Source: Deltaproteobacteria bacterium
GTDB lineage: Bacteria; Myxococcota; Myxococcia; Myxococcales; Anaeromyxobacteraceae
Direction of reading: 5' to 3'
DNA: 64,000 nucleotides
Assembly (NCBI GenBank): GCA_016214955.1
Contig: JACRMN010000012.1
Span: forward strand, 609,799-673,798
Under the pieces are notes generated by a model, which saw only the letters and a list, made by a program, of their open reading frames with translations, searched no databases and had not been told where the DNA came from. Below are positions 8,681-16,570 of the stretch, piece after piece; position 1 is the first letter of the stretch, and each line of letters starts with the position of its first letter. The position numbers and the translations under genes are program-made.

Positions 8681-9445
8681 ATGGAACCAGCCTACGCAGA
8701 GCGCTTCGCCACCATCGCCGATGCCGAGACCTACGACCGCGTCGAGTACGCCGCGGGGAGCTACGCCAGCAGCATCTGGGCGCTGCAGCGTCCCTTCCTG
8801 GCGCGGCTGGTGGAGGGGGCCGGGGCGCCGGGCGGTGAGCGGGCGCTCCTCGACTTCGCGTGCGGGACGGGGAGGGTGCTGGCCAGCGTCGAGGGGCTGG
8901 CCACCCACGCCGCCGGCATCGACATCTCGCCCGCCATGGTCGAGCTCGCCCGCCGGCGGTGCACCCGGGCGCGCCTGCACGTCGGCGACCTGGTGGCCGA
9001 CCCGGGCCTCCTGCCCGGCCCCTTCGACGTCATCACCGCCTTCCGCTTCCTCCTCAACGTCGACCCCGAGGTGCGCCTCCCGGTCCTGGCGGCACTCCGG
9101 GGCCGGCTGCGCCGCCCCGGCGGGATCCTGATCGTCAACGCCCACGGCAACTCCCGGTCGATGCGCCACCCGGCCATCGCCTGGAAGCGGCTGCGGCGAA
9201 GGCTCTCGCCGGCCCCTCCCCCGCCGGGCGAGATGCTGGCCGAGATGGGCCCGGCCGAGACCCGGGACCTGCTGGCCCGCGCCGGGCTGGCGGTGGAGGC
9301 CCAGCACGGCTTCGGCGTCGTTCCGCCCACGCTCTACCGCACGCCGCTCCGCGGGCTGGCGAGGGCCATCGACGGCCTGGCCGCGGCGCGCCCCCTCGCC
9401 CGGAGCGTCAGCGTGGACCTCCTCTTCGTGTGCCGGGCCGCCTGA
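8681..9445 (+). CDS. Class I SAM-dependent methyltransferase
   Basis: 254 residues from ATG 8681, chosen because GGAAGG lies five bases upstream; a GTG at 8642 overlapping the previous stop is the alternative. Motif I LLDFACGTGRVLA (about residues 56-68), the acidic GIDIS of motif II and the PFDVITAFRFLLNVD stretch give a Rossmann-type methyltransferase fold. It lies between the flippase and a kinase-like gene and probably modifies the same glycan or its lipid carrier. Which atom is methylated cannot be told. Confidence 0.8.
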   Translation: MEPAYAERFATIADAETYDRVEYAAGSYASSIWALQRPFLARLVEGAGAPGGERALLDFACGTGRVLASVEGLATHAAGIDISPAMVELARRRCTRARLHVGDLVADPGLLPGPFDVITAFRFLLNVDPEVRLPVLAALRGRLRRPGGILIVNAHGNSRSMRHPAIAWKRLRRRLSPAPPPPGEMLAEMGPAETRDLLARAGLAVEAQHGFGVVPPTLYRTPLRGLARAIDGLAAARPLARSVSVDLLFVCRAA

Positions 9446-9457
9446 GGTGGCGCCGCG

Positions 9458-10543
9458 ATGAGCCCAGCGCGCCCCGCGCCTCCCGGCTGGACCTCCCTCT
9501 TCGCGCCCGGCGGCGCGGGCCCGGCGCTCGCCCTGCGCGAGGTGGGCCTGCCGCGCGGCGCGATCCTGGTCCTGCCCGCCGGGAGCGCCGCGGCCCGGGC
9601 CACCCTGCGGCTCTACCCGGCGCAGCGGCCGCTGGCGCGGCTGGCGCAGGCGCTGCTGGCGGTGGCCGCCCCGCTGGGCCTCGGGCCCGGGACGCGGCGC
9701 GCGCTCCGGCTCTCCCCCGCGGACCCGTTCGTCGACTTCCTGTGCGCCGCCGGGGCCGACCTGGCCTCGCGAAGCCCGCTGGGGATCTTCGCCGGCCGCG
9801 GCGACCTGCAGCGCTTCGTCCTCGTCCTCCTCGACGCCGAGGGACGTGCGCGGGGCGTGGTCAAGGCCGGGCTGGAGGAGCGGGCCCGCGCGCAGGTGCG
9901 CCGCGAGCGCGACCTCCTCGCCGCCCTGGCGGGTGAGCCGGGGGTACCGGCGCTCCGCGGCTCCTTCGAGTCGGAGCAGGTGAGCGCCCTGGCCCTCGAC
10001 CACCTGGAGGGGGAGACGCTCCGCGCCTGTGCCCCGGCAGAGCTGCGCGCCCTGCTCCTGCCCTGGCTCCGCGCCGGCGAGTGGGCCCGCCTCGAGGAGC
10101 TGCCGCAGGGCCAGGCGCTGCGCACCGTGGTCGCGGGCAGCGCGGCGGGGCGGAGCGCGCTCGCCACCCTCTCCGGCGGCCGCTTCCACCCCGCCCTCCG
10201 CCACGGCGACCTGGCCCCCTGGAACCTGCGCCGCGCCGGCGGCGCCGGCCCCCTGGTGGCCCTCGACTGGGAGCAGGGAGAGCTGCGCGGCCTGCCCGGC
10301 TGGGACTGGCTCCACTGCGTGGTGCAGACGGAGCTGCTGGTGGTCCGCGCCGGTGCCGGCAGGCTGGCCCGCGCCGTCCGCGGCCTGCTGGCCGCACCGG
10401 ACTTCGCCGCCTACTGCGAACGGGCGGGGCTGGCAGGCCGCGAGCGCGCCCTCGCCACCCTCTTCCTCCTCGCACTCGCAGCGCAGGCTCCCGAGGGCGG
10501 GGCGCGGGAGGCCCTCCTGGGCGCGGTCGGACAACTGGGATAG
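9458..10543 (+). CDS. Aminoglycoside-phosphotransferase-like kinase of a glycan cluster
   Basis: 361 residues. HGDLAPWNLRR (about 249-259) is the HGDxxxxN catalytic loop of the APH/choline-kinase fold, and ALDWEQGE about 12 residues later supplies the metal-binding Asp. The N-terminal third lacks a clear glycine-rich loop, although GVVKAGLEE could hold the ATP-binding lysine. Set between two methyltransferases and next to a flippase, it more likely phosphorylates a sugar or lipid-linked glycan than an antibiotic. Kinase activity is an inference from the motifs. Confidence 0.65.
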   Translation: MSPARPAPPGWTSLFAPGGAGPALALREVGLPRGAILVLPAGSAAARATLRLYPAQRPLARLAQALLAVAAPLGLGPGTRRALRLSPADPFVDFLCAAGADLASRSPLGIFAGRGDLQRFVLVLLDAEGRARGVVKAGLEERARAQVRRERDLLAALAGEPGVPALRGSFESEQVSALALDHLEGETLRACAPAELRALLLPWLRAGEWARLEELPQGQALRTVVAGSAAGRSALATLSGGRFHPALRHGDLAPWNLRRAGGAGPLVALDWEQGELRGLPGWDWLHCVVQTELLVVRAGAGRLARAVRGLLAAPDFAAYCERAGLAGRERALATLFLLALAAQAPEGGAREALLGAVGQLG

Positions 10544-10564
10544 TGTCGCCGCCCGGGAACTCCC

Positions 10565-11224
10565 ATGGTCAAGCACTTCCCCCTCCCCCGGCGCCTCGTC
10601 GATCGCGTGGAGTACGTGCTGGCCGCCTGCGCCGGCAAGCGGGTGCTGCACGTGGGCTGCGCCGCCTACGCCAGCGAGGGGGACTGGGAGGCGACGGTGC
10701 GCTCGGGCCGGTGGCTCCACGGCCGGATCGCCGCCGTGGCCCGCTCGCTGGCCGGCATCGACAGCTCCGAGCCGGCCGTGAAGCTGCTGCGCGAGCGCCA
10801 CGGCCGCACCGAGATCCAGCTCGGCTCGGCCGAGGCGCTCGACGGGTTCGACCTCTCCGGCTTCGACACCATCGTGGCCGGGGAGCTCATCGAGCACCTC
10901 CCCAGCCCGGGCCTCTTCCTCTCCGCGGTCGCCGCCGGGATGGGCCCCCAGGCCACCCTGGTGGTCACCACCTCCAACGCCTTCTGCGTCCGGCGGCTGC
11001 TGCGCGTGGCCACCGGTGCCGAGAGCGTGCACCTCGACCACACCGCCTACTACTCGCACCGCACGCTGGCGCGCCTCGGCGAGGTGTGCGGCCTCCGCGT
11101 GGTCGACCAGGCCGGCTACATCCTGCCGCGCGGGAGCCCGCTCCTGCCGCGGGCCATCGAGCGCTGCGCCGCCCTGGTCTCGCCCAACCTGGGCGAGGGG
11201 ATCGTGGCCACCTTCTCCCGCTGA
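10565..11224 (+). CDS. Class I SAM-dependent methyltransferase
   Basis: 219 residues, ATG 21 bases after the kinase-like gene. KRVLHVGCAAY (about 24-34) is motif I, AGIDSSEPAVK motif II, and FDTIVAGELIEHLPSPG the post-I region typical of UbiE/glycan methyltransferases. It ends the plus-strand group, and its stop faces the stop of the GT4 gene with three bases between. Two methyltransferases around a kinase-like gene recall polysaccharide chain-capping systems; the exact substrate is unknown. Confidence 0.78.
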   Translation: MVKHFPLPRRLVDRVEYVLAACAGKRVLHVGCAAYASEGDWEATVRSGRWLHGRIAAVARSLAGIDSSEPAVKLLRERHGRTEIQLGSAEALDGFDLSGFDTIVAGELIEHLPSPGLFLSAVAAGMGPQATLVVTTSNAFCVRRLLRVATGAESVHLDHTAYYSHRTLARLGEVCGLRVVDQAGYILPRGSPLLPRAIERCAALVSPNLGEGIVATFSR

Positions 11225-11227
11225 AGG

Positions 11228-12406
11228 TCACGCGCTGCTGCGCGCGAAGGCCTCCCGCGCCCGGCGGTAGATGGCCAGGAGCCGCTCCAGGCCGATCTCG
11301 GGCGAGAGCTCCCGCTCCCAGGTCCGCCGCGCCTCCTGCCCGCGCCCGAGGGCCAGCCCCGGGTCGGCCAGCGCCTCGCGCAGCGCCTCGGCCAGCGCCT
11401 CCGGCCGGCCCGGCTCCACCGTCCAGCCGCGCCCGCCCTCCACCCACTCGCCCATCGCCCCGAGCCGGCTCGCCACCACCGGCAGGCCGGCGGCGAAGGC
11501 CTCGCCCAGCACCAGCGGGAACCCCTCGTAGCATCGCGAGGGGATCACCAGCACCGCCGCCTGGCGCATCGCCGCCGCCACCTCGGCCGCGGGGACCGGG
11601 CCCATCCACCGCGCCCCCAGCTTCTCGGCGCGCTGCCGCAGCGCCGGCGCGTCGGGCCCGTCTCCGGCCAGGGTCAGCCCGCCGGTGCGCCCCAGCAGCG
11701 ACCAGGCGTCGAGCAGCAGATCGGCCCCCTTCTCCGGCGACATCCGGCCGACGAACAGGGCCCCGGCGCGCGGCGCACGCGGATCGGGAGCCGATCCACC
11801 AGGGGTGAAGTTCGGGCGGACGGCGATCCGCTCCGCGGGCAGGCCGCCCTCCACGAAGAGGTCGCGGGCGAAGCGGGTCAGCGCCACGTAGACGTCCACC
11901 TCGCGCCCCCAGGTCCCGAGGAGCCGGTGGGCCGCCAGCATGGCGGCCACCACCCCGGAGGCGGCGCGGCTCTCCCGGTAGCAGGCGTGGAGCACGCCCG
12001 GCCAGGGGACGGCCCGGCCCACGCAGTCGCGGCAGGGGGCGCCGTCGCGCAGCAGCAGGGCGCCGGGGCAGATGAGCCGGTAGTTGTGCAGCGTCTGCAC
12101 CACCGGGACCCCGCGGCGGCGCAGCGCCGCGTAGGCGGCCGGCGAGACCAGCGGCAGGGTGTTGTGGAAGTGGGCCACCTCGGGCCTCTCGCGCTCGGCC
12201 AGGGCCGCCAGCTCGGCCCGCGCCCGCCGCGACCAGACGGTGGTCAGCGCCAGGGCGATCCGGCCGCGGCCCGCCACCTCGCGGTTGTCGAGCAGGTACT
12301 CGACCACCTGGTGTCCCGCCGCGCGCAGCAGGTCGCGCTCGGCGTCGTAGGCCGCGTCCTCGCCGCCGCGCTGCAGGTAGCGGTTGTGGACCAGGAGGAT
12401 CCTCAT
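11228..12406 (-). CDS. Family 4 glycosyltransferase
   Basis: 392 residues starting MRILLVHNRYLQRGGEDAAY, the usual GT4 (GT-B fold) N-terminus with a Gly-Gly nucleotide-sugar loop. The C-terminal donor half has FVGRMSPEKGADLLLDAW and the retaining EX7E signature, Glu294 and Glu302 in YEGFPLVLGEAF. ATG 12406 overlaps the TGA of the WecG-type gene by four bases (ATGA), which fixes the start and implies coupling. A cytoplasmic enzyme adding a sugar to the lipid-linked repeat is likely; sugar specificity is not predictable. Confidence 0.85.
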   Translation of the reverse strand: MRILLVHNRYLQRGGEDAAYDAERDLLRAAGHQVVEYLLDNREVAGRGRIALALTTVWSRRARAELAALAERERPEVAHFHNTLPLVSPAAYAALRRRGVPVVQTLHNYRLICPGALLLRDGAPCRDCVGRAVPWPGVLHACYRESRAASGVVAAMLAAHRLLGTWGREVDVYVALTRFARDLFVEGGLPAERIAVRPNFTPGGSAPDPRAPRAGALFVGRMSPEKGADLLLDAWSLLGRTGGLTLAGDGPDAPALRQRAEKLGARWMGPVPAAEVAAAMRQAAVLVIPSRCYEGFPLVLGEAFAAGLPVVASRLGAMGEWVEGGRGWTVEPGRPEALAEALREALADPGLALGRGQEARRTWERELSPEIGLERLLAIYRRAREAFARSSA

Positions 12407-13182
12407 CCCGGGGCCGCTCCGCTCCCCCGCGAGAGCGCGCCGCGGGCCCACTGCAGGGCGAGCAGGGCCACGAAGCGCGGGTTGTTCCAGAGGTAGCGGC
12501 GCCAGAGGCGGCGCGGCTCGTGGGCCAGGCGGTGCAGCCAGCCGAGCCCGGCCCGGTGCATCCACTCCGGCGGCCGGCGGGTGACCCCGGCCAGCAGGTC
12601 GAAGGCCTGGCCGACGCCGACCATCAGGCAGGGGAGGCGGGGCGCGTGCTCGGCCATCCAGCGCTCCTGCTTGGGGCAGCCCAGCCCCACGAAGAGCAGG
12701 CGGGCGCCCGAGGCCGCGATCCGGGCCACCACCTCGGCGTCCTCCTCGGGGCCGAGCGGCCGGAAGGGCGGCGCGATGGCCACCGCCACCCGCAGCCCGG
12801 GCCAGCGCCGGGCGGCCGCGGCCGTGAAGGTGGCGAGCGATCCGTCGGTGCCGCCGTAGAGCCCCACCGGCACGCCGCGCAGCGCCGCGCGGTGGAGGAG
12901 CGCCTCCATCAGGTCCGGGCCGAAGACGCGGGTGGCCCGCCGGTGGCCCAGGAGCCGGAGCGCCCAGACGATGGGAGCGCCGTCCGGGACCGCGAGGGCG
13001 GACCCGGCCACGACCTGGCGGAAGTCCGCCGAGTCGTGGGCCTCCATGGTCATGTGGACGTTGACGGCGCAGACGTAGCGGCCCCGCGCCTCCGCCGACC
13101 AGGCCAGGAGCAGGTCGGCGGAGCTCTCGAGGTCGGTGACGGCGACGTCGATGCTGACGACGCGCCCCAGGGCCGTGGGCAC
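12403..13182 (-). CDS. WecG/TagA/CpsF-family glycosyltransferase
   Basis: 259 residues from GTG 13182 (VPTALGRVVSIDV). VCAVNVHMTMEAHDSADF, PDGAPIVWALRLLG, the GLYGG loop and FVGLGCPKQERWM (about 166-178) are the conserved blocks of the GT26 family, which transfers ManNAc-type or related sugars to an undecaprenyl-linked acceptor. A membrane-associating basic C-terminus (RRLWRRYLWNNPRF) is present. It is first of a two-gene minus-strand unit and diverges from the GT-C gene across a 179-base gap. Confidence 0.88.
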   Translation of the reverse strand: MPTALGRVVSIDVAVTDLESSADLLLAWSAEARGRYVCAVNVHMTMEAHDSADFRQVVAGSALAVPDGAPIVWALRLLGHRRATRVFGPDLMEALLHRAALRGVPVGLYGGTDGSLATFTAAAARRWPGLRVAVAIAPPFRPLGPEEDAEVVARIAASGARLLFVGLGCPKQERWMAEHAPRLPCLMVGVGQAFDLLAGVTRRPPEWMHRAGLGWLHRLAHEPRRLWRRYLWNNPRFVALLALQWARGALSRGSGAAPG

Positions 13183-13278
13183 GGGGCGACGATACCGCAG
13201 ACCGGCGCGCGCCGCGCCGTCGCCGCCGCGGCCGGGAACTCGCGCCCCCGGTTCCGGTCGTGGCATGCTCTCCGCGTC

Positions 13279-13297
13279 CGCGTCTCCGGGAGACGCG
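13279..13297. promoter_or_regulatory. Perfect palindrome in a divergent glycan-gene promoter region
   Basis: Nine-base arms CGCGTCTCC / GGAGACGCG around one central G, halfway between the divergent wecG-type (start 13182) and GT-C (start 13362) genes. The symmetry and position suit a dimeric repressor or activator site; no matching regulator gene is adjacent. A short GC hairpin is the alternative. Confidence 0.35.
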
Positions 13298-13361
13298 CGG
13301 CGCGCCGGCGCCGCGGCGGCCGGGCGCAAGGAGCGAGCGGCGTGCCCGACGGAGCCCCAGC

Positions 13362-15074
13362 GTGAGTCCGGGAGGTCGGCGGTGGCGGGGCGCGGCCTAC
13401 CTCGCCGGCGCGGCGCTGTGCGCGGCGGCCTACGCCCAGGCCTCCCACCACTACGACGGCTACCCGCAGCCGGCCTACGACGTCATGGGCATCCCGGTGG
13501 AGGAGCTCGCCTGGCAGGCGATCTACCTGGCCTACGGGATCCCCTTCGTGCTCCTGGCCGCGGCTGGGCTGGCCGCCCTCGGCGCCGGCGAGGCCGTCGC
13601 CCGCCAGCTCGCCCGGCTGCGCCGGGTGCCGCGGCTGGCGCTGCTCTTGGTGCTGCTGGTCCCGCTGGGTGCCGCGCTGGCCCGGCTGCTGGTGCTCCAG
13701 GGGCAGAGCGTCACCGACGACGAGGAGACCTACCTCTTCATCGCCCGCACGTTGCTGGCCGGGCGGGTGGTGAACCCACTGCCCGAGGACCCCGAGTTCT
13801 TCCGGAACCAGTTCGTGGTGCTCGGGCCCCGGGGCTGGTTCGGCAAGTACCCCATCGGCCAGGGGCTGGTGCTGGCGCTCGGCCTCTCCAGCGGGACCCT
13901 CGACGTGCTCCAGGGGCTCCTGGGCGGCGCCACCGCCTGGCTCACCTGGCTCGTGGGCCGGCGCACGCTCGGACCGCGCCGCGCCCTCCTGGGCCTCGCG
14001 CTCCTCGCCCTCTCGCCCCACTTCCTGCTCACCCACGCCACGCTGCTCTCCCAGCCGGCGGTGGCCCTCTCGCTCATGGGGGCCACGCTGGCCGCGCTCC
14101 ACTGGGAGCGCACCGGGCGGGCGCGCCACGCCGCCGCCTGCGGCCTGCTGGTGGCCTTCGGCGTCCTGGTGCGCCCCATGCCCGGCGTGCTCCTGGCCCT
14201 CGGGCCGCTCGGGCTCCTGGCTCGCGCCGCCCTGCGCCAGCCGCGGGCGCGGGTGGCGCTCCTGGCCTTCGGCGCCGCGGCCAGCCTCGGCGTGGGGGCG
14301 GTGGCGCTCGTCAACCTCCTCCAGTCCGGCTCGCCGCTGCGGAGCGGCTACCAGGAGATCCACCGCACCTCGGGCCTGCTGGGCGGCTCCCGCGGTGCCA
14401 CCGGCCTCTCCGTCTTCGGCAACCTGTGGCGCGAGAACTTCTGGCTCTTCGGCTGGCCGGCCTCGCTCCTGGCCCTGCTGGCCGCCCGCGGCGGGCGGGG
14501 CCGCTGGCTCCTCTGGAGCCCCGTGGTCGCCGAGCTGATCTACCGCGTGCTGGTGCCCAAGACCGTGGTCTCCTCCACCGGCCCCACCTACTTCCTGGAG
14601 ATGGTGCCGGTCCTGGCGCTGCTGGCGGCCGACGGCCTGGTGCGGCTCTGGACGATGGCCCGCCGGCTCGGCGAAGGGGCGGCCCGCGGGGTGGCGCTGG
14701 GGGCGGTCTCGGCCGCGGCCGCCGCCTGGATCTTCTTCTGGCCGGTGCAGGTGCGGGCCCTGGCCCGCGGCGCCAGCGCCCGCGCCCAGGTCTGGCAGCA
14801 GCTGCCGCGCCAGCCCGGCCAGCGGGTGCTGGTCTTCTCCGACGCCCTGGTGCCCTCGCGGTCGGGCCTGACCTGGGCCTACTACCCGCCCAACCCGTCG
14901 CCCGACCTCTCCGACGAGGTGCTCTTCGTCCGCTGGCCGCGCACCGCCGACGCCGAGGCCCGCGCCCGGGACTTCGCCCGCCGCCGCTTTCCCGACCGGG
15001 CGGCCTGGCGCTGGGTGACGAGCCCCGAGCCGCGGCTGGTCCCCGTCTTCCGCGAGCAGGGCGCATCGCCCTAG
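13362..15074 (+). CDS. Membrane glycosyltransferase of GT-C type (ArnT/PMT-like)
   Basis: 570 residues from GTG 13362, with GGAG seven bases upstream. About a dozen hydrophobic segments; the first large external loop carries TDDEETYLFIARTLLAGR, the acidic motif of GT-C enzymes that use polyprenyl-phosphate sugars on the outer face of the inner membrane. The loop GPRGWFGKYPIGQG and the soluble C-terminal tail also fit this group. It could place a sugar on lipid-linked glycan, lipid A or protein. Direction and spacing put it with the sugar-phosphate transferase that follows 35 bases later. Confidence 0.7.
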   Translation: MSPGGRRWRGAAYLAGAALCAAAYAQASHHYDGYPQPAYDVMGIPVEELAWQAIYLAYGIPFVLLAAAGLAALGAGEAVARQLARLRRVPRLALLLVLLVPLGAALARLLVLQGQSVTDDEETYLFIARTLLAGRVVNPLPEDPEFFRNQFVVLGPRGWFGKYPIGQGLVLALGLSSGTLDVLQGLLGGATAWLTWLVGRRTLGPRRALLGLALLALSPHFLLTHATLLSQPAVALSLMGATLAALHWERTGRARHAAACGLLVAFGVLVRPMPGVLLALGPLGLLARAALRQPRARVALLAFGAAASLGVGAVALVNLLQSGSPLRSGYQEIHRTSGLLGGSRGATGLSVFGNLWRENFWLFGWPASLLALLAARGGRGRWLLWSPVVAELIYRVLVPKTVVSSTGPTYFLEMVPVLALLAADGLVRLWTMARRLGEGAARGVALGAVSAAAAAWIFFWPVQVRALARGASARAQVWQQLPRQPGQRVLVFSDALVPSRSGLTWAYYPPNPSPDLSDEVLFVRWPRTADAEARARDFARRRFPDRAAWRWVTSPEPRLVPVFREQGASP

Positions 15075-15109
15075 ACTGCGCACCCCCGCCGCCCCGCCCC
15101 CGACCAAAA

Positions 15110-16537
15110 GTGGAATCCCACCGCCAGCGCGCCCTCGCCCGTGTCGTCCTCGCCGGCGACGCGCTGCTCGTGGTGCTGGCCATGGCCCTGGCCACCGGCC
15201 TCCACGCCCTGGCCCGCCGCACCCTGCCCGGCTTCCGGGTGCCGCCGAGCTTCGACCAGTACGCGCTGCTCCCCTTCCTCACCCTGCCGCTCTTCCTGGC
15301 CTGGATCGCCGGCTTCCGGATGCACCGGCTCCACGACCGGGCCTGGACCCTGGCGCAGCTGGCCCTCGGGCTCGCGCGGGTCCACGTCGCCGTCTTCCTC
15401 TCCCTGGCGGTGGTCATCTTCCTCACCCGCAGCATCCTCAACCGCAGCCTCATCGCCGCCTTCCTGGCCTGCACCTACGGCCTGATGCTCGCCGAGCGGG
15501 CGCTCCTCCTCTCCTGGCGGCGCTACCAGCACGTCCACGGCCCGGGGAGGGAGCGGCTCCTCCTGGTGGGCGACGACGGCGAGGCGCTGCGCGCCTTCCT
15601 CGACCTGCTGGGCGCCGAGCCCTTCCGGCCCGCGGTGGTCGGGCTCCTGCGGCCCGAGGGGGCCGCCGCGGCCGGGGAGGCGCCGGAGGGGCTGCGCACC
15701 CTCGGCCGGGTGGCCGACCTGGCGCGCGTGCTCCACGCCGAGGCGGTGGATCAGGTCCTCTTCTTCCCGCCGCTGCACCGGCCCGCCGAGGCGGTGCAGG
15801 CGCTCGACCAGTGCGAGCTCCTGGGCGTTCCGGCCAGCTTCTACGTGGAGCTGCCGCGGACCTCCACCGCGGCGCCGCGGGTGGTCACCCGCGGCTCCTT
15901 TCCCTTCGTCACCTTCGACGTGGCGCCCAAGTCGGCGGCGGCGCTGGCGGTGAAGCACGGCATCGACGCGGTGGCCGCCGGCCTGGGGCTCCTGCTCCTC
16001 TCGCCGCTGCTGATCGCGGCGGCCCTGGCCATCTGGGCCACCATGGGGCGGCCGGTGCTCTTCGTGCAGGAGCGGGCGGGGCTCTACGGCCGGCGCTTCC
16101 GCATGTACAAGTTCCGCACCATGCGCCGCGACGCCGAGCGGGAGCAGCAGGCGCTCCGCGGCCAGAACGAGATGAGCGGGCCGGTCTTCAAGATCGCGCG
16201 CGACCCGCGCATCACCCGCCTCGGCCACCTGCTGCGCCGCACCAGCATCGACGAGCTGCCCCAGCTGTTCAACGTGCTGCTGGGGCAGATGAGCCTGGTG
16301 GGACCGCGGCCGCTGCCGCTGCAGGAGCAGCAGGCCATCGTCGGCTGGCAGCGCCGGCGCCTGTCGATGAAGCCGGGCCTCACCGGCCTGTGGCAGGTGA
16401 GCGGCCGGAGCGGCATCGACTTCGAGCACTGGATGCGCCTCGACCTCGAGTACATCGACCGCTGGAGCCTGGCGCTCGACCTGCAGCTCCTCCTGCGCAC
16501 CATCCCGGCCGTCTTCCTGGCCCGCGGCGCGCGCTGA
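15110..16537 (+). CDS. Exopolysaccharide polyprenyl glycosylphosphotransferase (WbaP type)
   Basis: 475 residues from GTG 15110; the ribosome site is weak. Order of parts: four N-terminal membrane segments (about 10-130), a nucleotide/CoA-binding-like middle domain (RLLLVGDDGEALRAFL), one more membrane segment, and the C-terminal bacterial sugar transferase domain from about 280, with MYKFRTMRRDAE, DELPQLFNVLLGQMSLVGPR and GLTGLWQVSGRS. Enzymes of this family start glycan synthesis by moving a sugar-1-phosphate to undecaprenyl phosphate. In myxobacteria such a protein starts exopolysaccharide synthesis, so this is probably the priming enzyme for the 7338-16537 cluster. Confidence 0.9.
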   Translation: MESHRQRALARVVLAGDALLVVLAMALATGLHALARRTLPGFRVPPSFDQYALLPFLTLPLFLAWIAGFRMHRLHDRAWTLAQLALGLARVHVAVFLSLAVVIFLTRSILNRSLIAAFLACTYGLMLAERALLLSWRRYQHVHGPGRERLLLVGDDGEALRAFLDLLGAEPFRPAVVGLLRPEGAAAAGEAPEGLRTLGRVADLARVLHAEAVDQVLFFPPLHRPAEAVQALDQCELLGVPASFYVELPRTSTAAPRVVTRGSFPFVTFDVAPKSAAALAVKHGIDAVAAGLGLLLLSPLLIAAALAIWATMGRPVLFVQERAGLYGRRFRMYKFRTMRRDAEREQQALRGQNEMSGPVFKIARDPRITRLGHLLRRTSIDELPQLFNVLLGQMSLVGPRPLPLQEQQAIVGWQRRRLSMKPGLTGLWQVSGRSGIDFEHWMRLDLEYIDRWSLALDLQLLLRTIPAVFLARGAR

Positions 16538-16570
16538 GCGCACGGGCCGGGGGGGGAAGGCCCCGCGGGG

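Noticed and set aside
9458..10543. Aminoglycoside resistance gene
   Set aside because: The HGDxxxxN loop only shows the kinase fold. The context is glycan synthesis and there is no mobile-element signature, so antibiotic resistance is not supported.
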